From positions 1-40,034 of the forward strand of contig JAUIIR010000035.1 of the NCBI GenBank assembly GCA_030431485.1: a stretch of 40,034 bases of DNA, in the 5' to 3' direction. The position numbers were made by a program, and so were the translations under genes. This DNA is from Alphaproteobacteria bacterium. Its GTDB lineage: Bacteria > Pseudomonadota > Alphaproteobacteria > Rhodobacterales > Rhodobacteraceae. Positions within the stretch are counted from its first letter, which is position 1. Each line of letters opens with the position of its first letter. The notes beneath the pieces are model-generated. The model had not been told where the DNA came from, did no database searches, and saw only the letters and a program-made list of their open reading frames with translations. Of the stretch, positions 15,815 through 23,511 are shown one piece after another.

Positions 15815-16246
15815 TTAGATCACACCTGCTTCAGCGGCGTCCAGAACGCTCACCAGACCGTTCTCCGGATCGACCTCGACGGTGTCGCCGGTTCTGACCA
15901 AAGTTGTAATGTCGCCGTCCTCGAACCGGTCGCACATGGCAAGGCCGGCCAGGGCTGCTCCCTGAGCGAGGATCGTGTTCGCGGCGTTAAGGAGAAGGGC
16001 TTTCGGCGCGATCCCGCGCGACGTCATCTCGTGCAGCATCCACGCTGTGGCAACGCCGCCCTTGGCCGTGTTCAAAACCAGGATCACGTCCTTGTAGCTC
16101 TCGCGGAACAGCTTGTGTTGGGGACGGGAAAACACCCCCTTTTTCCGGTCGAGATCATACCGCGCCGAGAAGTTGTCGTCGGCCACAAGGGCCTTTCCTC
16201 TTACCAGGGATCCGATCCCGACATGGCATTTCAGTTCGCGACGCAT
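15815..16246 (-). CDS. Aconitase X, small (swivel) subunit
   Basis: Small subunit of 143 residues of the aconitase X superfamily (DUF126, PF01989), the swivel domain that closes over the active site on the large subunit. Family marks include GKALVADDNFSARYDLDRKKG, with SFWGG replaced as in bacterial two-subunit forms, and LNTAKGGVATAWMLHEM, where the KGG segment carries a catalytic or binding role. The ATG at 16246 overlaps the large-subunit stop (TGATG). Known bacterial AcnX enzymes dehydrate cis-3-hydroxy-L-proline; archaeal ones dehydrate mevalonate 5-phosphate. The substrate here is unknown. Confidence 0.9.
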   Translation of the reverse strand: MRRELKCHVGIGSLVRGKALVADDNFSARYDLDRKKGVFSRPQHKLFRESYKDVILVLNTAKGGVATAWMLHEMTSRGIAPKALLLNAANTILAQGAALAGLAMCDRFEDGDITTLVRTGDTVEVDPENGLVSVLDAAEAGVI

Positions 16247-17478
16247 CACACGACCTCCCCTCGTTCGGCCGAGGCAATGCACGCTTCCATGCTCGCCAGG
16301 GCCGGACTGTAGCCGTAGCCACCCAGGATATTTACGATCTTGGCAGAGTTGCTCAGCAGCCGTTTCCAGCCGTTGGCTTCACCAATTTCGCGGGCATATT
16401 GCTGGTAGAAACAGGTGCCGGTCAGAACGCGGCCGCCAAATGTCTCGATGGCCTCGACATAGCCAAGTCGCTTGGCATCGACATAGACTTGCGCCGGGGT
16501 GCAGACAATCAGATCGGTGCCCGGGGACCGATGGCGCCCCTCGCAGAGCGCGGCGACCGATTGCATTTCCAAAAGGCTGAGCTGCGGCGCGGCGAACACC
16601 ACCACATCGACCTTCTCGCCCCTTGCTCCAAAGGGCTGGCGCAACCTGGCCAGGTCACCCTTGGTTACGCACGTCGGTTCAAGTTGCTGCCCTCTAGTTG
16701 CCTCCAATGTCGGGGCTTCAGGCGTGACGCCGACGATGTGGAACAGCGGGGTTGAACCGTAACTCGCCATCGCTGCGCCCATATGTTTGATTTCGTCAGA
16801 TGTCGGAGTTCGGGTGATGCCTTCGATCACCGGAACTTCCCAGTAACTGCCCGCAATTCGGCCGATCGTGGCGCCCAATACGCCCCAATCGGTCAGTTCC
16901 TTCGGCGTGTGGTCGACAACGAAACGTTTGGTCGCGCGGCGCAGGTGGTCGAGATGCAGGCCATAGCGCGGGGTGCGTCCGGTCAGGCCCGCAGCCAGCG
17001 CCGAAGGGCCGCCTTCGAAATTCGACCGCGCGCCACAGACCGAGTTCGAATAGATGACGACGCCGGTATCGCCATAGGCGACGTGTTCACCGCGCACCGG
17101 CGGCATAATGGTCTGATAGTTAATGCACGTATCGGTCATCATGATCCCGATCGCTTGACAGGCAGCGACGAAGCGGCGCTCGAAATTGGCCATGTCTTCG
17201 GTCTGACCGATCGGTTCATACTGCGTCAGGTCCACGCCGCGCGGATCGGTGATCATCGGGATCGTCACCCGCGCACCACCGGCGGCGATGTCCTCGACAA
17301 AGGCGACGCCAGCCTCGCCAAGGCTTTCAGGATCGGCCATCATATGCGCCTGGCTGACAGGCACCATGTCCGCAGCATCAAACACGCGGCCGATCTGCAG
17401 CTGGTGTTCAATGGCCCATTTCAACGCGGGACCCATTTCGCCGCCCAGCATGGCCTGTTCCTCGGCGTTCAGGCGCAT
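16246..17478 (-). CDS. Aconitase X, catalytic (large) subunit
   Basis: Catalytic subunit of 410 residues (DUF521, PF04412), a probable iron-sulfur dehydratase. Candidate cluster cysteines are in TDTCINYQ, NSVCGARSNFEGG and TGTCFYQQ. The start MRLNAEEQAMLGG is the family N-terminus; a longer in-frame extension overlaps the upstream gene and is rejected. It works with the small subunit, encoded immediately downstream, and lies 4 bp after the methylisocitrate-lyase-like gene. Proline racemase and pyrroline reductase genes, the usual partners of hydroxyproline dehydratases, are absent, so another hydroxy acid is more likely. Confidence 0.93.
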   Translation of the reverse strand: MRLNAEEQAMLGGEMGPALKWAIEHQLQIGRVFDAADMVPVSQAHMMADPESLGEAGVAFVEDIAAGGARVTIPMITDPRGVDLTQYEPIGQTEDMANFERRFVAACQAIGIMMTDTCINYQTIMPPVRGEHVAYGDTGVVIYSNSVCGARSNFEGGPSALAAGLTGRTPRYGLHLDHLRRATKRFVVDHTPKELTDWGVLGATIGRIAGSYWEVPVIEGITRTPTSDEIKHMGAAMASYGSTPLFHIVGVTPEAPTLEATRGQQLEPTCVTKGDLARLRQPFGARGEKVDVVVFAAPQLSLLEMQSVAALCEGRHRSPGTDLIVCTPAQVYVDAKRLGYVEAIETFGGRVLTGTCFYQQYAREIGEANGWKRLLSNSAKIVNILGGYGYSPALASMEACIASAERGEVV

Positions 17479-17482
17479 GGGA

Positions 17483-18421
17483 TTACCCTGCCGTGCTGTG
17501 CTGTTTGCCGGTGGGTGCCGTCCCGTCAGGCACCTCGAAATTGAAGATCGACGGGTCGAAACTGTTGTACCCTTCGTAGTCGAGAATTTCGTAGAGCCGG
17601 TCGCGGCGTTGCAGCTTGTCCAGGATATTGTCCTGGATGCCATCGAGCAAAAGTTGACGCATCCCGTCCTCCACCGCCTTCAGCGCCAGCCGCAGCGTGG
17701 TGTTTGGATAGGCGACGACGTTGATCCCGATTTCTCTCAGCGTGTCGAAGGTCAGCAATTTCGTTTGGCCAAAAGCGGTCATATTGGCCATGATCGGAAC
17801 GTCGATTTCGGCGCGAACCCGTTCGAATTCGTGCTCGTCATGCAGTGCCTCAGGGAACACCATGTCGGCGCCTGCATCGACATAGGATTTGAGCCGGTCG
17901 ATAGCGGCGTCGAGTCCCTCGATCGCGCGAGCATCGGTTCGCGCGCAGACATAGAAATTCGGATCCGACCGTGCATCGACACAAGCGCGCAAGCGGGCTT
18001 GCATCACCTGGGACGAAACAAGGGTCTTGTTGTCCAGCTGTCCGCAGCGCTTGGCAAGAACCTGGTCCTCGATGAACATGTTGGAAATGCCTGCCAGTTC
18101 CGCCTCGCGGGCGGTTCGATAGACGCTTTGCGGTTCGCCGAAACCGGTATCAAGGTCGATGTTCGTCGGCAGGTTTGTCGCATTGGCAATCTGCCGGCCC
18201 CTATCGATGATTTCCGTCATCGTGAACAGGCCGATGTCGGGCAGGCAGAGCTCGGCGGCGACCGAGGCACCCGTTATGCCGATCATGTCATAGCCGATTT
18301 CTTCGCAGATCTTGGCGACGATCGGGCTGTAGGCACCGGCCAGCCTGAGGGTGTCGCCGGACTTGAATCGTTCGGCCTGCATGGCGCGGCGTTCCGTGGC
18401 GGTGGTCGTGACATGGAGCAT
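17483..18421 (-). CDS. Isocitrate lyase/PEP mutase family protein, methylisocitrate-lyase-like
   Basis: Cytoplasmic TIM-barrel lyase of 312 residues. Metal-binding DLDTGFGE, the catalytic loop FIEDQVLAKRCGQ with the general-acid Cys, and ARTDARAIEGLDAAI match PrpB along most of the protein. PrpB has KRCGH where this has KRCGQ, so substrate handling may differ. The reaction would be retro-Claisen cleavage of a branched 2-hydroxy acid, giving a 2-oxo acid plus a dicarboxylate. The ATG at 18421 was chosen; an upstream TTG at 18433 is possible. It is the first gene of the operon with aconitase X, divergent from the LysR gene. Confidence 0.9.
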   Translation of the reverse strand: MLHVTTTATERRAMQAERFKSGDTLRLAGAYSPIVAKICEEIGYDMIGITGASVAAELCLPDIGLFTMTEIIDRGRQIANATNLPTNIDLDTGFGEPQSVYRTAREAELAGISNMFIEDQVLAKRCGQLDNKTLVSSQVMQARLRACVDARSDPNFYVCARTDARAIEGLDAAIDRLKSYVDAGADMVFPEALHDEHEFERVRAEIDVPIMANMTAFGQTKLLTFDTLREIGINVVAYPNTTLRLALKAVEDGMRQLLLDGIQDNILDKLQRRDRLYEILDYEGYNSFDPSIFNFEVPDGTAPTGKQHSTAG

Positions 18422-18474
18422 GGGTTCATCCAATTCTGTCGCTGATTTCGTCGAACGCTAGCCCTGGACCGAGA

Positions 18475-18487
18475 TCAATGATATTGA
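18475..18487. promoter_or_regulatory. LysR-type box (T-N11-A) between lyase gene and lysR
   Basis: TCAAT-GAT-ATTGA is a perfect 5-3-5 inverted repeat that fits the T-N11-A consensus of LysR-type regulators. It lies 47-59 bp upstream of the lysR start and 54-66 bp upstream of the lyase start, a usual position for divergent control. Confidence 0.5.
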
Positions 18488-18533
18488 AATGCTATTCTGA
18501 AAACTGTCGAAAAATGAAACAGAGCAATTATTT

Positions 18534-19469
18534 ATGATTAATATCAATGCGCTGATGGCATTTCAGTCAATCGTACAGGAAGGCTCGGCTTCGGCGGCGG
18601 CTGCCAAGTTGGGGATGAGCAACCCCAGTGTCAGCCGCCATATTCATGCGCTGGAACACCAACTCAAGCTCAAGCTGTTTCACAGGACCAGAAGGCGCTT
18701 GATACTGACCGAAGAAGGCGCTCGCTTCTTTGCCGAAACCGAGCGCATTTTGCGCAATCTCAGCAGTCTTCCTGCAATCGCACGCGACATTCGCAATGCA
18801 ACATCGCAATCGCTGCGCGTGATCGCCATGCCGCGCCAGGCGTCCAGCATCGTATCGCCCGCTGTGGCCGAGATCAGCGCGACTTACCCTGACCTGAAGC
18901 TTTCACTCGACGTGTTCCGGCGCTCAAAGTTGGACGAATGGATCGAAGGGCGCAGTTTTGACGTCGGTTTTGGCACCTTCCCGATCACGCAGGACCATGT
19001 GGACATATATCCCCTGATCCGCAGTCAGGTCATGGTTGCGATGGCCAATGACGATCCTTTGGCTGACAAAGATGTCATCACAGCCGCCGACCTGTCTGAA
19101 CGCGGGCAGATCGCATTTCCGCGTGGCACCATACCGCGCAGGCAAACCGACGAGATGATGCAGTCCGCCGGCAGCGAACCGAACTACGTTCTGGAAACTT
19201 CGGATTTCACTTTTGCCTGTCGGCAATGCATCGACGCCGGAAAGCTGTTTCTGACCGACCCGGTGTCAGCGCTGACCTTTGGCGATGCACTGGTTTGCCG
19301 TCCGCTGTGGACGCGGCGTTGGATCCAGTTCGGAGCTTTCTTTCCCGCAGGCTCCAGACGCAATGCCGCCATTGATGCCTTAGTGGCGGCGACAGAGCGC
19401 ATTTGTACGAGCCTGGTGGAACGGGGACTGGCGGAAGCTTTGGGTCCACAAGTCAAACGAGAAATATAA
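18534..19469 (+). CDS. LysR-family transcriptional regulator
   Basis: Regulator of 311 residues with an N-terminal winged HTH (ALMAFQSIVQEGSASAAAAK, then SNPSVSRHIHALE, about residues 5-55) and a C-terminal substrate-binding-like effector domain. Such proteins usually activate an adjacent, often divergent, catabolic operon in response to a pathway metabolite. It sits between the divergent lyase/aconitase X operon and the tctCBA genes that follow on its own strand, 146 bp downstream. It probably controls both. Confidence 0.93.
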   Translation: MININALMAFQSIVQEGSASAAAAKLGMSNPSVSRHIHALEHQLKLKLFHRTRRRLILTEEGARFFAETERILRNLSSLPAIARDIRNATSQSLRVIAMPRQASSIVSPAVAEISATYPDLKLSLDVFRRSKLDEWIEGRSFDVGFGTFPITQDHVDIYPLIRSQVMVAMANDDPLADKDVITAADLSERGQIAFPRGTIPRRQTDEMMQSAGSEPNYVLETSDFTFACRQCIDAGKLFLTDPVSALTFGDALVCRPLWTRRWIQFGAFFPAGSRRNAAIDALVAATERICTSLVERGLAEALGPQVKREI

Positions 19470-19518
19470 CCTATTAAAAAGAAATACTTCTAGCGCCACT
19501 GTTTCGTTTTTTTGCCCA

Positions 19519-19555
19519 TATAATGATGACATTTCATTTTTTTCCCTGACGTCAG
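19519..19555 (+). promoter_or_regulatory. Promoter -10 and palindrome upstream of tctC
   Basis: A perfect TATAAT (19519-19524) lies 92 bp upstream of tctC, without a clear -35, as is common at activator-dependent promoters. A 10-bp palindrome, CTGACGTCAG (19546-19555), lies about 22 bp downstream of it. Both are in the 146-bp gap between lysR and tctC. Confidence 0.35.
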
Positions 19556-19615
19556 CAGCCGTATGTTGCCCGGAGCTGCTCGACGAGAGGCGGCACTACA
19601 CCGGAGGAACCCGAA

Positions 19616-20584
19616 ATGACCCTGAAGCATTTGCTCGCATCCTGCGTGACCGGCGCAGCGATCGCATTGACGTCGATGCCGCTTGGCGCTCAGACCTATC
19701 CGTCAGACACGGTAACGTTGATCGTGCCCAGCCGCCCCGGCGGGTCGATCGATCGCATGGCAAGATCAGTGCAACGATATCTCGGGGATGCCCTGGGAGT
19801 CGGGGTGGAGGTGCAGAACATCCCCGGCGCAGGCAGTAAGATCGGTGTCGCGGCCTTTGCCGAGGCAGAACCTGACGGCCATACCATTCTCGCGCATTTT
19901 TCGCCGGGCATCGTGCAGGTTCACGTGGAAGATCCGGAACTCGCATATCTCGATGACATGGCGATCATCAACGCGCCGTGGTCCGATCCGGGCATCCTGG
20001 TAGCGCAGCAAGGACGTTGGGAGTCTTTCGATGCTTTTGTGGCCGAAGCACGCGACAATCCAGGGTCGATTACATTCGGCAGCTCGGGATCGGTCGCCAT
20101 CGGGACAATCCTTGCACTCGACCTGTTTGACCAATTGGGCCTCGATATCCGCATCGTGCCATTCGACGGTGGTGGCGAGACGCGCTCGGCTTTCCTCGGC
20201 GGGCTAGTCGATATGACCGCAGCCGGGGTGCAGGGTGCGCTGCGCATCCGTGACTCTGCTGATCCTATGGTGTTGTTCTGGGATGAACCCGTCGAGGCCT
20301 GGAGCGACGCGCCACTGGTCGGAGACGTGCTGGCAAATTATGACGCCACCGCCCTGAGCGGCTCCGCCACCCGGTTCTTTGCCACCCACGCCGCTTTTGC
20401 CAAGGCGAATCCCGAAGGCTTTGCAACCCTCGTCGCTGCTTTTGAAGCCGTGAGCCAGGATGCAGATTACCAGGCCAATGCCGCCGAAACGCGCGTCGGA
20501 TCGGATTGGCTCGGGCCGGACATGTCAGCCAGCTTTGTTCATTCGCAGGCCAAGGCCTTTCTCCCTCTGCTGTCACAGGATTAA
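19616..20584 (+). CDS. tctC: Tripartite tricarboxylate transporter substrate-binding protein
   Basis: Periplasmic receptor of the Bug/TctC family, 322 residues. It has a signal peptide (LLASCVTGAAIALTSMPLGA) and the family motif YPSDTVTLIVPSRPGGSIDR near the mature N-terminus, followed by VEVQNIPGAGSKIGVAAFA. A GGAGGAA ribosome binding site precedes the ATG. TctC proteins bind citrate and other carboxylates for the TctAB channel. It is the first gene of tctCBA; a palindromic hairpin separates it from tctB. Confidence 0.94.
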   Translation: MTLKHLLASCVTGAAIALTSMPLGAQTYPSDTVTLIVPSRPGGSIDRMARSVQRYLGDALGVGVEVQNIPGAGSKIGVAAFAEAEPDGHTILAHFSPGIVQVHVEDPELAYLDDMAIINAPWSDPGILVAQQGRWESFDAFVAEARDNPGSITFGSSGSVAIGTILALDLFDQLGLDIRIVPFDGGGETRSAFLGGLVDMTAAGVQGALRIRDSADPMVLFWDEPVEAWSDAPLVGDVLANYDATALSGSATRFFATHAAFAKANPEGFATLVAAFEAVSQDADYQANAAETRVGSDWLGPDMSASFVHSQAKAFLPLLSQD

Positions 20585-20607
20585 TCTTTCCCGGATGCAG
20601 CCTGTTT

Positions 20608-20625
20608 CCGGGCCAGCTGGCCCGG
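20608..20625 (+). other. Perfect 18-bp palindrome (hairpin) between tctC and tctB
   Basis: CCGGGCCAGCTGGCCCGG is a perfect GC-rich palindrome, 24 nt after the tctC stop. In RNA it folds into a stem of about 7 bp with a 4-nt loop, and no U-run follows. It is likely an intercistronic element that holds back exonucleases and favours binding-protein mRNA. Confidence 0.6.
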
Positions 20626-20653
20626 GACCATGATTTGAGCAGGGAGCGCAACG

Positions 20654-21121
20654 ATGGCAACGATCAGGATCACCCGCAACTGGTCCCTTTTGTGGGTTCC
20701 GGCGCTGTTCACAGTGATCACTCTGGCCCTCGCCTGGGCCTACCTTTCCAGCGTCGAGGCGCATCGCTACGCGACGCCCGACGACACCGCCTTTATCCGC
20801 CCACTTTGTTACATCCTCACCGCGCTCGCCCCGCTTGTGCTGCTGACCTGTTTCGAGCGCGCCGAAGAGGGCTCGCCCACGCGCCCAGAGGTCACCTCTG
20901 GCAGCGTGGTCGTCATCTTGGCGGTGGCCGGTGCGCCGATCGCAATTCTGGTTCTCGGCTTTTTGCCTGCTGCGGCAATCGGTGGTTTTGCTCTTGGCTT
21001 CCTCCTTTCGGGCCGCAGTGTCATGCCGGGCATCATCGGTGGCGGCATCTCACTCTTGATCGTGTTGGGGCTGTTCTACGGAATTCTTGATCTGGACCTG
21101 CCGCTCTGGCCGGGATTGTGA
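20654..21121 (+). CDS. tctB: Tripartite tricarboxylate transporter small permease TctB
   Basis: Small inner-membrane subunit of 155 residues with four predicted helices, the first in WVPALFTVITLALAWAYLSS and others in CYILTALAPLVLLTCF, VVVILAVAGAPIAILVLGF and ISLLIVLGLFYGILDLDLP. This matches the TctB family. The stop overlaps the tctA start (TGATG). It is assigned from its position between tctC and tctA as well as topology, since TctB proteins are poorly conserved. Confidence 0.88.
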   Translation: MATIRITRNWSLLWVPALFTVITLALAWAYLSSVEAHRYATPDDTAFIRPLCYILTALAPLVLLTCFERAEEGSPTRPEVTSGSVVVILAVAGAPIAILVLGFLPAAAIGGFALGFLLSGRSVMPGIIGGGISLLIVLGLFYGILDLDLPLWPGL

Positions 21122-22617
21122 TGATGTCGGAGTCCTCCATTGTTGTCGAAGGGCTTGGCCTGCTGTGGCACTGGCAGATCCCGTTGCTGATTGTCGCCGG
21201 GCTCGCCTTTGGCCTGCTGGTCGGAGCTGTGCCGGGATTGACCGCCGCGCTTGGCCTCGCAATCGCTCTGCCTTTCACACTGACCATGGACCAAGTTCCG
21301 GCGCTGATCCTGCTGACAGCGATCTACACGGGCAGCCTGACAGGGGGCGGAATTACGGCGATCCTCATGAATGCCCCGGGGACGCCCGGTGCCGTGGTCA
21401 CGGCGATCGACGGCTACGCGATGACAAAGGCCGGGCGATACAACCAGGCGCTTGGACTGCAAATCGCGGCATCGGTCATCGGCGGATGTGCGGGATACGT
21501 CGCGCTGTTCTTCCTTGTGCAGCCCTTGTCAGATTTCGCGGTGCGGTTCGGCCCGGCCGAAATGCTGGCGCTTACGCTCTTGGTGATCGTCACGGTTGGC
21601 GCATTGGACGATGCTCATTTCGTGCGGGTGGTCTATGCAGGAATCCTCGGGCTGCTGATTGCGACAATCGGGACCAGCATCAGCACCGGAATTCCGCGCG
21701 GCACCATGGGCGTCCGGGCACTGGAAGATGGCATTCCAGCCGTGCTGTCGGTGATCGGCCTGTTCGCTATTCCTGAATTGATCGCGCTTGGTGGACGTTC
21801 ACGGATCGTAATGATCGGAGAGACGCCGAAAACCAATCTCGCGACACTGTTTTCCGGTGTGCGCGAGGCCCTGCGGTTCCGAGGGACGCTGGCACAGGGC
21901 AGCGTGATCGGAGTGCTCATTGGTATTCTTCCGGCTGCCGGAGCGACCATGGCGTCGCTGCTCAGCTATGCCACGGCCCGGCGCAGAGCAAATCCCGAGG
22001 AAGCTTTCGGCCATGGCGCCCCGCGCGGTGTGGTCGCCGCCGAGACGGCCAACAATGCGACCGAGGCCGGGGCCATGGCCATATTGCTGGCAATCGGAAT
22101 CCCGGGCGGTGCGGCCACGGCCGTGATCCTGGGCGGGTTCATCCTGCACGGGTTGGTGCCCGGGCCACGCCTCTTTGTGGACAACGGTCCGGAAATTTAT
22201 GCGTTGATCTTCGGGAACATTGTGCAGATGTTCGTTGTCGGCGTGCTGGCGATCGGATTTGCGAGCATCGTTGCACATGTGGTCAAGGTGCCTTCGGCGA
22301 TCCTCGTACCCGTGTTGTTGGTAACCATCGGTTGCGGCGCCTTTTCCTTGCGCGGACAGGTGGTGGACATCGCCGTAATCTACGGGTTCGGGCTGCTCGG
22401 CCATTTCTTCCGCCAGTACAAATTTGCGGCCACCAGCCTGATGATCGGCCTTTTCCTGGGCGGGCGGTTGGATGCCGAGATCGTCCGCTTCAAGATCCTC
22501 TATGGCGATAATCTCTGGGCAGCCGCAAGCCGCCCGATCACCGCGGTTCTGCTTTGTGCGGCTGCAGTGATCCTGGCCGTTGGGTACTTCAAGGGCCGCA
22601 ACACAAATTCGCAGTAA
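21121..22617 (+). CDS. tctA: Tripartite tricarboxylate transporter large permease TctA
   Basis: Main membrane subunit of 498 residues with about 11-12 helices. Family landmarks are present: GAVPGLTAALGLAIALPFT, LTGGGITAILMNAPGTPGA, GVLIGILPAAGATMASLLSY and AETANNATEAGAMAILLAIG. ATG codons at 21121 and 21124 and a GTG at 21118 are all possible starts. It probably imports the substrate of the divergent aconitase X/lyase pair. Confidence 0.95.
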   Translation: MMSESSIVVEGLGLLWHWQIPLLIVAGLAFGLLVGAVPGLTAALGLAIALPFTLTMDQVPALILLTAIYTGSLTGGGITAILMNAPGTPGAVVTAIDGYAMTKAGRYNQALGLQIAASVIGGCAGYVALFFLVQPLSDFAVRFGPAEMLALTLLVIVTVGALDDAHFVRVVYAGILGLLIATIGTSISTGIPRGTMGVRALEDGIPAVLSVIGLFAIPELIALGGRSRIVMIGETPKTNLATLFSGVREALRFRGTLAQGSVIGVLIGILPAAGATMASLLSYATARRRANPEEAFGHGAPRGVVAAETANNATEAGAMAILLAIGIPGGAATAVILGGFILHGLVPGPRLFVDNGPEIYALIFGNIVQMFVVGVLAIGFASIVAHVVKVPSAILVPVLLVTIGCGAFSLRGQVVDIAVIYGFGLLGHFFRQYKFAATSLMIGLFLGGRLDAEIVRFKILYGDNLWAAASRPITAVLLCAAAVILAVGYFKGRNTNSQ

Positions 22618-22931
22618 GCCCAGAGGCCCGAAACCGGCGACACGATTCAAGCTCCCCTCCAGGAGTGTCTCCGAAGAAAGCTGACGCGAAGCTGCCTTGC
22701 GCCGCGGCTGTCACGAATGGCTGGTCTGGGCCGCTCATGTAGGCTGCCCATCTTCTTGTAGATTTGGGTCACTTTGTTTGTCGCATCGAATACGTGCCAT
22801 ATGCGCTCGCTTCCCGAGTGTTCGATACCACCCAATCGCGGACGATCCGCGCGTAATTCCGCTTCGCACGCGTCACGAGGGCAATAGTCGCTGGATCTGT
22901 AGATCCTGCCCGCGCGAAGGGGCCTTCTTTC
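22618..22931. other. Intergenic region between convergent tctA and DUF3237 gene
   Basis: This 314-bp stretch has no gene I can support. It contains a short inverted repeat, GGATCT-GT-AGATCC (22893-22906), without a U-run. A 62-codon minus-strand frame (22647-22835) includes an ordinary-looking peptide, RIWHVFDATNKVTQIY, but lacks a clear ribosome binding site and a recognisable family. It might be decayed coding sequence. Confidence 0.3.
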
Positions 22932-23408
22932 TCAAACAAGCACAAATGCCCGAATTAAGACCTGTTTTTCCGGCTCGACTTCTTCCACGGTGCCAACGAT
23001 CAGACGTTTGTTCAGCCAGTCGTACTTGCCGGTCGGTGCGTCCACGTTGATCCGCGAGCGGGAATAGTCGATCTCGTTGTTGGGTGTGAGTGTCAGGACG
23101 GCATTGTTGCGGATCTCGATCATGACGCCGTCATCGGTGCGCATGTGGTAGATGGCTTCAAGTTCCAGCACGCCGTCTTTGCGTTCTCGCTGTATGTCGA
23201 AGCCACCCGCCACGACGCTGCCGTTGAACGGGATTTGCCTGTCTTCTTCCGGAGCCAAGGCCCCCGTAAAGCTGCCCCCGATGATCGGTACGACGTGGCG
23301 CGTACCGGTTGGGCCTGCGCCTCGGGTGATCGTTGGTTCGAGGTCGACATAGGCCGTCCAGACTGGCAACAGATCGATGCGATCGAGGCGGAATTTCGGG
23401 TGTGTCAT
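22932..23408 (-). CDS. DUF3237 domain-containing protein
   Basis: Protein of 158 residues matching DUF3237, a beta-barrel family of unknown function often found in catabolic operons. Family marks are ITRGAGPTGTRHVVPIIGG, VVAGGFDIQRERKDGVLEL, YHMRTDDGVMIEIRN and the C-terminal YDWLNKRLIVGTVEE. The ATG at 23408 starts the family's usual N-terminus; the longer in-frame extension would cross a strong hairpin and is rejected. It is the last gene of the polyamine-type ABC operon, 103 bp after the binding-protein gene. Confidence 0.87.
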   Translation of the reverse strand: MTHPKFRLDRIDLLPVWTAYVDLEPTITRGAGPTGTRHVVPIIGGSFTGALAPEEDRQIPFNGSVVAGGFDIQRERKDGVLELEAIYHMRTDDGVMIEIRNNAVLTLTPNNEIDYSRSRINVDAPTGKYDWLNKRLIVGTVEEVEPEKQVLIRAFVLV

Positions 23409-23471
23409 GGTCGCTGAAGGTCCTGGGCCCGAGGGCAAGAAAGCGCCAGACCATTGACCCAACGCAAAATT

Positions 23472-23506
23472 GACGGCGCTGCCGCAGCAAGAGGGGCAGC
23501 GCCGTC
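23472..23506 (-). terminator. Strong hairpin after the polyamine-type binding-protein gene
   Basis: A perfect 12-bp GC-rich inverted repeat (23472-23483 with 23495-23506) has an 11-nt loop. It starts 6 nt after the binding-protein stop on the minus strand and is followed by AATTTTG. The short U-run makes it a possible partial terminator, leaving some read-through into the DUF3237 gene, or a 3' stabiliser of the binding-protein mRNA. Confidence 0.6.
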
Positions 23507-23511
23507 GCCGA

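Noticed and set aside
15768..15818. Possible 3' remnant of a plus-strand gene ending in LARIIEDGADSAAF
   Set aside because: Too short, no recognisable family and no upstream coding sequence; could be chance.
17479..17643. Longer N-terminus for the aconitase X large subunit
   Set aside because: It would overlap the lyase gene and adds low-complexity residues absent from the family.
16783..18445. Long plus-strand open frames over the aconitase X and lyase genes
   Set aside because: They are antisense to clear conserved proteins and arise from high GC codon bias; similar shadows occur over 898-1797, 31498-32586 and 33466-34725.
22647..22835. Minus-strand frame of 62 codons
   Set aside because: No ribosome binding site, no family match that I recognise, and it is isolated between convergent genes; mentioned only in the intergenic entry.
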